Positions 32,384 to 41,051 of a DNA stretch of 64,000 nucleotides are shown here, piece by piece. The notes beneath the pieces were generated by a model that had not been told where the DNA came from, did no database searches, and saw only the letters and a list, made by a program, of their open reading frames with translations. Positions within the stretch are counted from its first letter, which is position 1. Each line of letters starts with the position of its first letter. This stretch comes from CAYJAD01 sp964368075 (GTDB lineage Bacteria > Desulfobacterota > Desulfovibrionia > Desulfovibrionales > Desulfovibrionaceae), in assembly GCA_964368075.1 (NCBI GenBank), contig CAYJAD010000002.1, positions 39,604 to 103,603 of the forward strand. The letters are read 5' to 3'. The position numbers were made by a program, and so were the translations under genes.

Positions 32384-35383
32384 TTACCAATCTAAAGTGC
32401 CTTTAAAGGCAGTGACTAATTGGCGCACAGGTTCTGCGCATATTGTGGAAGAACCGCTGAGTATTGTTAATGTAGTATCATCGGTGACTGTACCAATTTT
32501 AGCGAAAGTATTACCGCGCATGTGGCTTTCAAAAAGCTGCGTTTTGTCAGCAGGTACGGAAACCAATAAACGGCTGGCAGATTCACTATAGAGTAACTCT
32601 GTCTTACTCATTTGGCCGAGCATCGGAACATGGTTGAGGTCAATGCGCGCACCAAGGCGACCGCCAATACACATTTCTGCCAAGGCCACTGCCAGTCCAC
32701 CGTCAGAAAGGTCATGGCATGCAGAAACATGGCGATTGTAAATATTTTGGTGCAAGGCGCGGTAGAGTTTTTTAGCTGCTATGGCGTCCACATGAGGTAC
32801 AGTATTACAAGAAATTTTAAGTTCTTGCGCAATTTCAGAACCGGCCATTTCACGTTGGGTACTGCCTAAAATATAAATGGCATCGCCAGCTTTTTTGAAG
32901 TCAGAAGTTTGAGTACGCAGAACATTTTCTATGACCCCAAGGACAGTAAAGAGTACTGTGGGGGGAATAGAAATTCTTTCGCCGCCGCCGGTATAATCGT
33001 TCTTCATGGAATCCTTTCCGGAAACGCAAGGAACGCCGTAGCTAAAGCAAAAATGCTCTAAAGCTTTGCAGGCGCGCACTAATTGTGCCAACTTGTATTG
33101 CCCATCAGGATTTTTTTCTGATTGTACGGGGTCGCACCAGCAGAAGTTATCTAGGCCAGCGAGACGATCAGGATCGGCACCAACGGCTACGGCATTACGA
33201 ATGGCCTCATCCATAGCATTGGCCATCATCCAATAGGTATCGTAATCGCTAAATTTAGGGCAAATACCATGGGCAATAACTAGGCCTGCGTCAGATTCTA
33301 GCACAGGGCGAATGACACCTGCATCGGAGGGGCCGTCTCTTTCTACGCCCACAAGGGGTTTAATGGCAGAGCCGCCGCGAACTTCGTGATCATATTGACG
33401 AATAATATATTCTTTTGAGCAAATATTTAAGCGTCCCAACATGGTTTTAAGCAAAGAGCCTGTGTCGGCATCGGGATCTATGCGGCTATCTTCATGCTTG
33501 GGGGCTTGCCAATGCGCTTGCAATTGTAGTTGTGGCACGCCGTCATGCATGAACTCCATAGCTAAGTAGGCCACAATTTTTTCACCGTACACAATATGGA
33601 AATAGCCAGAGTCGGTAAAGTTACCTAATGCCGTGGCTTCCACATCCATTTCTTTGGCTAAGGCCAAGAATTCGTCTAGTTTTTCAGGGGCTATGGCGAG
33701 GGTCATACGTTCTTGAGCTTCGGAAATAAGAATTTCCCAAGGGCGTAAACCGTCATATTTGAGAGGTGCTTTGGCTAAATCTAGTATGCAACCGCCTGTG
33801 TCTTCTGCCATTTCACCCACTGAAGAAGATAAACCGCCGGCACCGTTGTCGGTAATGGCGTTATAAAGGCCCATATCACGTGCGCGCATAATGCAATCGT
33901 ACATTTTGCGTTGGGTAATGGGGTCACCAATTTGTACAGCGGTGGCAGGGGAACCTTCGTGCAATTCCTCTGAAGAGAATGTGGCTCCGTGAATACCGTC
34001 TTTACCAATGCGGCCGCCCACCATAACTATAACATCGCCCACGCAAGCTTTCTTTTCATGTCCGGGTTTACCGGCTACTTCTGTGGGAATAATGCCTATG
34101 GTACCACAATAGACAAGGGGCTTACCAAGGAAGCGTTCATCAAATACTAAGGAGCCGTTTACTGTGGGGACGCCGGACTTATTGCCGCCGTGCTCAACGC
34201 CTTCACGCACGCCCTCAAGCACACGACGAGGATGTAAAAGACGTGGGGGCAGTTCCTCAGTATGGAAAGGTGAGGCAAAACAAAATACATCGGTGTTAGC
34301 TACAAGTTCAGCACCCATACCTGTACCCATGGGGTCACGGTTTACACCCACAATACCGGTTAAAGCGCCGCCATAGGGGTCAAGAGCCGAGGGGCTGTTA
34401 TGTGTTTCTACTTTAATACAGGCATCATAAGCACCAATAAAGGAAACAACGCCAGCATTATCTTTAAACACAGATTTACAAAAATCATTGAGCCCCATGG
34501 AGGTTCTAATGGCCGCCGTTACATCGCGAATGCAACTTTTATAAAGGTTATTAACCTCTTCTTGTTGGCCTGTTTCGGCATTGGTATATTGAATGCGCGA
34601 TGCTAAAATTTTATGTTTGCAATGCTCGGACCATGTTTGCGCCAAAACTTCTAATTCTGCATCGGTGGGGTCTGCCGGTAAACCTAAAGTTTTACGCAAA
34701 GCATTCACCTTTTCATCTTGGAAATAGGCACGAATAGTTTGCATTTCTTCTATGTTTAAGGCCAGTGTATTTTCACGGCTGACTTGCATCATGGCTGCAT
34801 CATCCATAGTAGACAAGGCAAAAGTCGTCACTTCATCCGATGCTGTGCCTGTTACTTGTGCAGCTTGCGCTTCAAAGCCTGCTTGGCTTTGCCATTGGTC
34901 TTTGCTTTTAATGCGATAGCGCTGTATTAATTCATTGCAAAGTAAATCTTTTGCTATTTTTTCCACTGTCTCAAGGGTTAAGGAAGCTTGGTCACTGCTT
35001 AAGAAGCGGTATTGAATGGCTGTATACACACTAAAGCTTTCTCTCGGGATGCGTAAAACCATGGCGGCAGTGTCTCTTGCCGTGCGGGCTTCATTGTCGG
35101 TAACGCCGGGGCGAAAGCCCACTTCAAGAGTAAAATCTGCCGTGAAAGGGTCCATAGGCAAAGGGGAAGTGCTGGCTTTTTGCATGACAGGGTCATGCCA
35201 GACGCCTTCTTCTATGAGCTTTTGTCCTTGCGCTTCAGTTAAACCATCTGCGGTAAAAACCTTCATTTGGCGTACAGCCCCCAAGGGAATATGTAATGCC
35301 TTGGCAATGTGATGGGCCGTTTTCTTGCCTATGGTGTCCTCAATATGTGGGTGTAAACCTACTTCTATGCGTTGTAATAGCAT
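32384..35383 (-). CDS. purL: Phosphoribosylformylglycinamidine synthase (PurS-PurL fusion, no glutaminase)
   Basis: Makes FGAM in purine synthesis. About 999 residues: an N-terminal PurS-like region (MLLQRIEVGLHPHIEDTIG and LEVGFRPGVTDNEA), then the catalytic halves with SEHCKHKILASRI, KVETHNSPSALDPYGGALTG, GVNRDPMGTG, TDNGAGGLSSSVGEMAED and CHDLSDGGLAVALAEM. No class I glutaminase domain follows, so a separate PurQ is expected elsewhere. The ATG at 35383 has GGAG at 8 bases; a TTG five codons upstream is less likely. It is unlinked from purD-purE. Confidence 0.95.
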   Translation of the reverse strand: MLLQRIEVGLHPHIEDTIGKKTAHHIAKALHIPLGAVRQMKVFTADGLTEAQGQKLIEEGVWHDPVMQKASTSPLPMDPFTADFTLEVGFRPGVTDNEARTARDTAAMVLRIPRESFSVYTAIQYRFLSSDQASLTLETVEKIAKDLLCNELIQRYRIKSKDQWQSQAGFEAQAAQVTGTASDEVTTFALSTMDDAAMMQVSRENTLALNIEEMQTIRAYFQDEKVNALRKTLGLPADPTDAELEVLAQTWSEHCKHKILASRIQYTNAETGQQEEVNNLYKSCIRDVTAAIRTSMGLNDFCKSVFKDNAGVVSFIGAYDACIKVETHNSPSALDPYGGALTGIVGVNRDPMGTGMGAELVANTDVFCFASPFHTEELPPRLLHPRRVLEGVREGVEHGGNKSGVPTVNGSLVFDERFLGKPLVYCGTIGIIPTEVAGKPGHEKKACVGDVIVMVGGRIGKDGIHGATFSSEELHEGSPATAVQIGDPITQRKMYDCIMRARDMGLYNAITDNGAGGLSSSVGEMAEDTGGCILDLAKAPLKYDGLRPWEILISEAQERMTLAIAPEKLDEFLALAKEMDVEATALGNFTDSGYFHIVYGEKIVAYLAMEFMHDGVPQLQLQAHWQAPKHEDSRIDPDADTGSLLKTMLGRLNICSKEYIIRQYDHEVRGGSAIKPLVGVERDGPSDAGVIRPVLESDAGLVIAHGICPKFSDYDTYWMMANAMDEAIRNAVAVGADPDRLAGLDNFCWCDPVQSEKNPDGQYKLAQLVRACKALEHFCFSYGVPCVSGKDSMKNDYTGGGERISIPPTVLFTVLGVIENVLRTQTSDFKKAGDAIYILGSTQREMAGSEIAQELKISCNTVPHVDAIAAKKLYRALHQNIYNRHVSACHDLSDGGLAVALAEMCIGGRLGARIDLNHVPMLGQMSKTELLYSESASRLLVSVPADKTQLFESHMRGNTFAKIGTVTDDTTLTILSGSSTICAEPVRQLVTAFKGTLDW

Positions 35384-35459
35384 ACCATACTCCGTCAATG
35401 CTAGGGGAATGTTTTTTGAGTGCTTTGACTATTTTCAAAGCACAAAAAACGAAAATTTC

Positions 35460-36437
35460 TTATTTTTGTCTCATTTGTACATATTCAGTCATTTGTCGTA
35501 ATAAAGCCAGTTCTTGCTCGCCCTGTGTAACAGGGGCAAGAATGTCTAAGGCATGTCTTGCTTTATCTAGTGCCTGACCAGCTTTATGGCGGGTTTGCAC
35601 GTCAAAACCAAGGCGACAAATTTCTGCACCTAAGTGTGCGGCTTGAGCAGCGCTGATTTCTCCTGCGCTAAAGGCCGCATCAAAATCGCTTTGTTCTTTG
35701 CCTTGCAGGCTTTCTCTATACATACGAATGGGCGGTGTCAACTTTCCTTCACACAAGTCGCCGCCGGTGGGCTTTCCTGTAATGGCTTCGGGGGCAAAGT
35801 CAAGGGCATCATCTACCATTTGAAAGGCCATTCCAAGCTCTTGTCCATAGGTGGCTACCGTTTGCAAGGCTTGCTCTGAGGCTCCGGCACGTAAAGCGCC
35901 CATAACGCACGAAGCGCGTAAAAGCCATGCAGTTTTCCCAAGAACTATTTGTTCATACAGGCTCTGATCTTGTTGTAAGTCTCTCAGGTGTTGAATCTCT
36001 AAAATTTCGCCCGTGGCTGTTTGTAAAGTAGCCTCGGAAAAACAGTGACATAGGCGCACATCGCCATAGCGTCCTACGTGCATATTGGCAGCCGCCAGCA
36101 GGGCGTCGCCTGCTAAGATAGTGCTTGTGGTGTCAAATTGCCTATGAGCGGCAATGTGCCCGCGTCTGGTTTCAGCCCCGTCAAGGATATCATCATGAAG
36201 TAAGGTTGCTGCATGCAACATTTCCATGGTAATGGCGAGATCATAAATATCTTGCCCTGTGTACCCAAAAGCACGTGCCCAAAGTATGGTTAAAAAAGGG
36301 CGCAAACGTTTGCCGCCTGCTGCAAAAATATGTGAGGCAATGGGCTGGACAGGCTGTGGCAGTGCGGCACAGGCTTTTTGTAGGGCTTCCTCTATATGAG
36401 GAAATTCTTCCGCTAAACGAGCTTTTAATTCTTGCAT
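35460..36437 (-). CDS. Long-chain polyprenyl diphosphate synthase
   Basis: Trans-prenyltransferase of 325 residues that builds the isoprenoid side chain of menaquinone from FPP and IPP. The IPP site GGKRLRPFL, first Asp-rich motif LLHDDILDGAETRRG and second Asp-rich motif MVDDALDF are in place. The residues before the first Asp motif (MEMLHAATLLHDD) are Ala/Thr, which suits a long product. Together with mqnB and menG nearby it forms a quinone set. No usable Shine-Dalgarno sequence stronger than GGGAAAAG is seen. Confidence 0.9.
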   Translation of the reverse strand: MQELKARLAEEFPHIEEALQKACAALPQPVQPIASHIFAAGGKRLRPFLTILWARAFGYTGQDIYDLAITMEMLHAATLLHDDILDGAETRRGHIAAHRQFDTTSTILAGDALLAAANMHVGRYGDVRLCHCFSEATLQTATGEILEIQHLRDLQQDQSLYEQIVLGKTAWLLRASCVMGALRAGASEQALQTVATYGQELGMAFQMVDDALDFAPEAITGKPTGGDLCEGKLTPPIRMYRESLQGKEQSDFDAAFSAGEISAAQAAHLGAEICRLGFDVQTRHKAGQALDKARHALDILAPVTQGEQELALLRQMTEYVQMRQK

Positions 36438-36453
36438 TCTTTTCCCAACTTTA

Positions 36454-36485
36454 AGAGCTTTGCACTGCTAATTGTGCAAGGGCTC
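36454..36485. repeat. GCACAAT hairpin family copy between polyprenyl synthase and mqnB
   Basis: GAGCTTTGCAC / GTGCAAGGGCTC around TGCTAATT. Confidence 0.5.
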
Positions 36486-36493
36486 ACGAAGCG

Positions 36494-37210
36494 TTAGTCA
36501 CGGTATGACAAAAGGTGTTCCACAACAGGCTGCATGGCAGCAAGGGCTTTTTCAAAGGCACGATATTCTGGCACGCGCGTTCCCACAAGGTTAGATACAG
36601 TACGAATCTCCAATAGGGGCACATCGTGGCGTGCGCAGGCTAAAGCTAAAGAAAAGCCTTCCATGTTTTCCAATAAGGGTTCTGCATAGGGGGCAGACAA
36701 CTTTTCCGCACGCTTAGGGCAACAAGTTACCCCTGACACTGTAATGGATGAGGCTTTACCCGCCAAAGGGCAATGACGTAACCTTTCACGCAATTGTGGC
36801 AACTCAGGCAATGCCAATGTGTCCCAAACTTCTTGGTTTGGGGTACGCCATTGTGGAAAGCCCAAAGCCTTTGCGTCGGTATGATCGTCGGTAACCAATC
36901 CGTATTCCGGAAAAATTTCTTTAGTAACGCGCCAATGCGTACATAAAGGCGCCTTTTGTAAATCAAAGGAGCCTGCCAAACCTATATTAACCACCAAGGT
37001 TCTTTTTTTCAAAAATGGCAAAGCCTTACCCAACGCAAATGCTGCATTGATGGGGCCTACACCTGTAATAAGAATACCATTGGTTCTTTCGTGCTCATCG
37101 GTAAAATATTGTATTTCTTGTTCGGCTATTTGAGATGTAAAGGGCGAAAGATAGGAAGGCTTTGCCCCATTCCATTCATCACGTGTTGCCAATACAAAAA
37201 GTATATGCAT
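36494..37210 (-). CDS. mqnB: Futalosine hydrolase
   Basis: Nucleosidase of the futalosine menaquinone pathway, releasing hypoxanthine from futalosine. The 238-residue protein shows the nucleoside phosphorylase-like fold: ITGVGPINAAFALGKAL, VVNIGLAGSFD, ITVSGVTCCPKRAEKLS and LENMEGFSLALACARHDVPL with the ribose-binding Met-Glu. The start at 37210 (MHILFVLATRDEW) follows GAGGGG at 6 bases and begins at the first strand of the fold; upstream Met codons are rejected. It indicates chorismate-to-menaquinone synthesis without MenF/MenD. Confidence 0.85.
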   Translation of the reverse strand: MHILFVLATRDEWNGAKPSYLSPFTSQIAEQEIQYFTDEHERTNGILITGVGPINAAFALGKALPFLKKRTLVVNIGLAGSFDLQKAPLCTHWRVTKEIFPEYGLVTDDHTDAKALGFPQWRTPNQEVWDTLALPELPQLRERLRHCPLAGKASSITVSGVTCCPKRAEKLSAPYAEPLLENMEGFSLALACARHDVPLLEIRTVSNLVGTRVPEYRAFEKALAAMQPVVEHLLSYRD

Positions 37211-37392
37211 AAGACCCCTCATGGTTAAAGCATTGAGAAAGGCTCTGTTTGCGCTACCCTGAAGCACAGTACTTCATTTCAAGCAGGCATTATGCGAAGA
37301 ATTTCTGATAAATGCAAGAAGAACTCTGCGGCATAATGTAAATTTTGCTATTTATTTCTTTACAAAATCTGTAAATTATTTCAGGTTACTGT

Positions 37393-37590
37393 ATGAACTT
37401 TAATGCAGAACTTTTTTTATGTGCTGTGGGTTTAGCTTTTATTTTTGAAGCTTTACCTTGGATACTGGCACCCCATGCCATGCGAAACTATTTGCTTTCT
37501 TTAGCCCAAATGCCCAGCGCTTCGTTGCGAATCATGGGTTTGATTGCCATGAGCTTAGGCTTGGGAGTCATTTGGTTAGCGCGTAGTTAA
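37393..37590 (+). CDS. DUF2065-type small membrane protein
   Basis: A 65-residue protein of two hydrophobic helices (AELFLCAVGLAFIFEALPWI and LRIMGLIAMSLGLGVIWLAR) joined by a short charged loop with PHAMRNYLLSLAQMPSASLR. This matches the YjeT/DUF2065 pattern of small inner-membrane proteins of unknown function. It stands alone between divergent or convergent quinone genes. Confidence 0.75.
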   Translation: MNFNAELFLCAVGLAFIFEALPWILAPHAMRNYLLSLAQMPSASLRIMGLIAMSLGLGVIWLARS

Positions 37591-37649
37591 GCCTTGTCGA
37601 TGATTTATTGCTAAGGCATTACACATTTTGCACGTATCACCTGTGAAAA

Positions 37650-38390
37650 TTATCGTGCTTTTTCACCAACATGTAAGCATACAATACCTGATGTCAAGGG
37701 AATGTGCCAAGCGCATTGAAAACCTGCGGTACGCATTTCTTCTTCTAGCTCTATAGCTGTGGGAAAAGAGTTTATGGTATCTGCAAGATATGTATATGCC
37801 TTGGCATCTTTGGAAAAAATTTTTCCTATGCGGGGTAAAAGGGTACGTAGATAAAAATTATATATGCCGCCCCAAATTCTATTTTTCCCTGATCCAAATT
37901 CTAAGATGCAAACTCTGCCACCTGGTATGAGTACGCGATGCATTTCTGCTAAAGCTTCATGTCGCGGCAAAACGTTGCGAATACCAAAAGCAATGGTGAC
38001 GCAATCGACGCTTTGATCCGGTAATGGTAAGCGTTTGGCATCGGCGGCTATAGGCCAGATGGCCTGCACGTTAGGGCCGCGTAGTTTTTTGCGTCCTTGT
38101 AAAAGCATAGGTGGGCAAAAATCTAGTGCAGGCACTTGAGCTTGAGGGTAGCGCTTACGAATTGCTAGAGAAACATCAAGGGTTCCGGCAGCTAAATCCA
38201 ATACGCGTCCTGTGCTACCAAGGCGCACTTCGCGCACCAATCTGCGTCGCCAGAGTTTATCTATGCCGCAAGAAAGAAGGGTATTTAAAAGGTCATACCA
38301 AGAAACAATACGACCAAACATGGAAGATACCGCTTTTTCGTGAGCCTTCTCTTGTTCTTTTTGTGCGGATACAGTGTTATTTTCTTGCAA
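37650..38390 (-). CDS. menG: Demethylmenaquinone methyltransferase (UbiE/MenG)
   Basis: SAM-dependent C-methyltransferase of the last menaquinone step, 246 residues. SSMFGRIVSWYDLLNTLLS and WRRRLVREV at the N-terminus, SAM motif VLDLAAGTLDVSLAI, and CVTIAFGIRNVLPRHEALAEMHRVL and GGRVCILEFG are diagnostic of UbiE/MenG. It begins at a TTG eight bases after the stop of a small upstream gene; no closer ATG would retain the N-terminal motif. A menaquinone role is inferred from mqnB nearby. Confidence 0.92.
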   Translation of the reverse strand: MQENNTVSAQKEQEKAHEKAVSSMFGRIVSWYDLLNTLLSCGIDKLWRRRLVREVRLGSTGRVLDLAAGTLDVSLAIRKRYPQAQVPALDFCPPMLLQGRKKLRGPNVQAIWPIAADAKRLPLPDQSVDCVTIAFGIRNVLPRHEALAEMHRVLIPGGRVCILEFGSGKNRIWGGIYNFYLRTLLPRIGKIFSKDAKAYTYLADTINSFPTAIELEEEMRTAGFQCAWHIPLTSGIVCLHVGEKAR

Positions 38391-38398
38391 AGGGTTCT

Positions 38399-38557
38399 CT
38401 ATTCTTTTGTTTTTTCTTGGGTGATGGTTTGCAGTACCACTTTGTACACAGCGGGAAAAGTTTCAGCAAAATTTCCCGGAGAGATAGTGCGTGTTTCAAT
38501 GAACTTTGCCACTAACTCTTTAGCCACTTGCAAGGCTTCTTTTTGCAATTTTTCCAT
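38399..38557 (-). CDS. Small 52-residue protein upstream of menG
   Basis: A short frame encoding a mostly helical, charged protein: MEKLQKEALQVAKELVAKFI, then ETRTISPGNFAETFPAVYK and VVLQTITQEKTKE. The helix-loop-helix with a Pro turn resembles small conserved proteins of this group and weakly the N-terminus of MucR/Ros-type regulators, but no assignment is safe. It is 8 bases upstream of menG and 22 bases downstream of a strong terminator-like hairpin, so it is the first gene of the menG transcript. GGGGCCC lies 3 bases before the ATG. Confidence 0.6.
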   Translation of the reverse strand: MEKLQKEALQVAKELVAKFIETRTISPGNFAETFPAVYKVVLQTITQEKTKE

Positions 38558-38579
38558 AAGGGCCCCATGTCATCAGCTT

Positions 38580-38664
38580 AAAAAAAACCCGCCCATAGGG
38601 GAATGGCCTTGGCCCCCAATGGGCTGTGCCGGGCGGGAGACAAAACGAAAGTTTTAACCCCCGC
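38580..38664 (-). promoter_or_regulatory. Attenuator-like leader or terminator before the small gene and menG
   Basis: On the minus strand CTCCCGCCC (around 38639-38631) can pair upstream with GCGGGGG (38664-38658), enclosing an AAAACTTTCGTTTT mini-hairpin. Alternatively it pairs downstream with GGGCGGG (38594-38588), forming a G/C-rich hairpin followed by eight U. The two pairings are mutually exclusive, as in attenuators. It could instead be the plain terminator of the large upstream gene, whose stop is about 115 bases away. Confidence 0.55.
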
Positions 38665-38780
38665 TCCATCCTTTGAAATTGTCGTAAACATTTTACATTG
38701 CTGTATATCAATGTTGTACAAAGTTTTATTTGTAGATTAAGAATATATAAGTATCACTTTCAATTCTTAACTTATACGCT

Positions 38781-40952
38781 TTAGCTGGCCCCACCTTCGC
38801 TCAATAAAGCCATTATTTCCTCGCGTAATACCTTAGCAGCAGCAGCGGCGGCCATTTTTTCTAAGTTTACTTGGAGATTTTCTTCTGATGCTTTTAAGCG
38901 CTCTTCCAATTGGGTAACGCTGGCTTGCAATTGTTCAATGGTGCTATTTTGTTCTTGCTTGATACCTTCAAGAGTATCTAACTTGGCTTGCAATGCTTGC
39001 TCGCGCTGTTGGGCTTCTTCAAGCTCTTTACGCAATTGTGCATAGTTTTCTTCTACATCTTTTAAAGATGTTTGCTCCGCTAGCGATTGCACAGCAGCCT
39101 GCACCGAACTTTCAAGTTTGGTAATTTGCGCTGCCACAATGTCCTTCATGGTGCTTTCTCTTTCAGAAGCTTCATTGGTGGCACTTTCCAACTGCTGAAC
39201 TTTTTCAACCATGTCTTGTAAGAGGCCAGAGTCATCCGCTTTGGGGGCTTCCTCTTGTGCTACACTGGCCATGGTTTCTAATTTACTATCATAGGCAGCA
39301 AATTGGGTACTGTGTTCTTCCAAAGTTTTGCGAAGCTCTGTGTGCACATCTTGCACCTCTTGGCTAGAAGCAAGTGCTTGAGCTTCAAGCTGCATGATTT
39401 TTTCTTCTTGCGCGGTAAAACTTGCTTGCAATTGCTGTAATTGCTCTAGAGTTGCTTCGTCTTGACTTGGAACAAGTTCTTGAGCCTCAAGCTGTATAAT
39501 TTTTTCTTCTTGAGCGGCAAAGCTTGCTTGCAGTTGTTGCAATTGTTCTTGAGCTGCTTCGTCAAGACCGGCGCTGACCGGCTCTTGTAGACTTATGGCT
39601 TCTAAAGAATTTTCATAGGCCACCATTTTTTCTGTTATGACTTGCCATTTTTCTTCGTAGTCTTCAAGGGCTTTGGCGTGCGTATCCACCACGTGTTGAA
39701 TGGCAGTATCTTGCTCTTGTGCATCATAGGCATTTTGGTTTTGCGCTTCCATATGCGCAATTTTTTGCTCTTGAGCCGCTAGAACTTCTTGCAATTGCTG
39801 TATTTGACTTTCATCGCCTGCCGCTGCAAGACCTATTTGATTTTCTAGATCTTGAAAACGCAAGGCGGTATTTTCTTCCAACAGGTGTACGCGTTGCTCT
39901 ATGTCTTCCAAAAGCTTATTGTTTTGTTGCGCATTTAGAACTGGAACCGAAGATGCTGGCACTTCAAAGCTTTGCACTTTTTCTGCTACACGTTTTTCTT
40001 GAGCAGGTCTTTGAGCGGCCATGGCGCTGACGTTCTCGCTTTGTGCCGAAGCAAATAAATCCGCTTCTGGGCTTAATTGCATTTCTTTTTCACTGGCCCC
40101 TAAAATGGCATCTAAATCGTCATCTAGACTAGGAGTAGGGCTTGTGTTTGCACTATTCAAGATAGCATCAAGATCTTTATCTAAATCATTAAAATCTGGT
40201 TCAGGCGCGGGTTTAGCCTGTGGAGGCTTTGGTGTGGCTACAGCTTGCGCTACTTTTTCAAAGGAAACTTCGTTGCCTTTTTTAGGGCCGGGCACAAGAC
40301 TTGCGGCTACGTCGGCGGCAGAGAAAGGTTCTTCACCCAAGACATCATTTAAAATCGCGTCCATATCATCTAAAGATGTGTCGTGTGTAGGTGCAGAGGG
40401 CGCCGGGGCGGGCGGTGCGTCATTGAGCATGCCTTCAAAAAGAGCGTCTAACTCGTCGGATGCCTCTGGTTCGGGAGCCTTCGTAGCTTGCGGTGCTGCA
40501 GGAGCTACGGGCTCATCAAACATGCCATCGAGCATAGAGTCAATATCATCAGGGGCACTAGGTTTTTTTTGTGCCGTAGGGGCTGCTGTGGCGTCAGGCT
40601 GCGGAGGCATATCCATTTCAGCAAGCAAAGCATCTACGTCAGACATATCAGGTAAATCATTGGCTGAGCTATCTTGTGCTGCAAAAGATTCTTGCGGGGC
40701 AGGGGCAGCTTCTTCTAAATGAGAAAAACCCCCGTCGCTATCCATTTGTGCAAGTAAAGCGTCAAGGTCCACATCTCCCATAGCAGATAAATCCGGCACT
40801 GCTGAGGGACTGTTGCCAAGGTCGCTTAAAGCCGCTGTCATGTCTGCGTCAGAGGCGGCACCGCCGCTGGGCTTTCCCTGTTCTATAATTTCGGTAAGGT
40901 CGATGATATCATCGTCGTCGGAATCATTTTTTTGATCTAAGTCAAATTTCAT
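38781..40952 (-). CDS. Acidic motif-repeat and coiled-coil protein
   Basis: A 723-residue soluble protein of no family I recognise. The first 300 residues are acidic and Pro/Ala-rich and carry seven short motifs of the form D-(L/V/M/I)-D-(A/S)-(I/L/M)-L at about 62, 105, 136, 167, 196, 259 and 278 (for example DVDLDALLAQMD, DVDALLAEMD, DLDAILNSA). Residues about 345-700 are a long Gln/Glu/Ala-rich coiled coil with an internal duplication (LQQLQASFAAQEEKI and LQQLQASFTAQEEKI). The C-terminus ends AAAAAAKVLREEIMALLSEG. The motif resembles the EIDALL docking peptides of flagellar switch proteins, which is suggestive only. A scaffold or multivalent docking role is inferred. Confidence 0.7.
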   Translation of the reverse strand: MKFDLDQKNDSDDDDIIDLTEIIEQGKPSGGAASDADMTAALSDLGNSPSAVPDLSAMGDVDLDALLAQMDSDGGFSHLEEAAPAPQESFAAQDSSANDLPDMSDVDALLAEMDMPPQPDATAAPTAQKKPSAPDDIDSMLDGMFDEPVAPAAPQATKAPEPEASDELDALFEGMLNDAPPAPAPSAPTHDTSLDDMDAILNDVLGEEPFSAADVAASLVPGPKKGNEVSFEKVAQAVATPKPPQAKPAPEPDFNDLDKDLDAILNSANTSPTPSLDDDLDAILGASEKEMQLSPEADLFASAQSENVSAMAAQRPAQEKRVAEKVQSFEVPASSVPVLNAQQNNKLLEDIEQRVHLLEENTALRFQDLENQIGLAAAGDESQIQQLQEVLAAQEQKIAHMEAQNQNAYDAQEQDTAIQHVVDTHAKALEDYEEKWQVITEKMVAYENSLEAISLQEPVSAGLDEAAQEQLQQLQASFAAQEEKIIQLEAQELVPSQDEATLEQLQQLQASFTAQEEKIMQLEAQALASSQEVQDVHTELRKTLEEHSTQFAAYDSKLETMASVAQEEAPKADDSGLLQDMVEKVQQLESATNEASERESTMKDIVAAQITKLESSVQAAVQSLAEQTSLKDVEENYAQLRKELEEAQQREQALQAKLDTLEGIKQEQNSTIEQLQASVTQLEERLKASEENLQVNLEKMAAAAAAKVLREEIMALLSEGGAS

Positions 40953-41051
40953 ATATGCCCCCAGAATTTTTCATTTTTGTATAAAAAACTCTATACACTT
41001 TTTTTATTTTAGCAGAATTTATTTATAAAGGCAATGCGCGTCTAGGGGCAT

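Noticed and set aside
38520..38711. A 63-codon minus-strand frame through the G/C-rich hairpin before menG
   Set aside because: It runs through the terminator-like stem and U-run and overlaps the better-supported 52-residue frame; read as RNA structure instead.
40021..40722. A 233-codon plus-strand frame, Ser/Ala/Gly-rich
   Set aside because: It is antisense to the acidic motif-repeat gene; its composition mirrors the Asp/Ala/Pro codons of that gene and it lacks a ribosome binding site and family resemblance.
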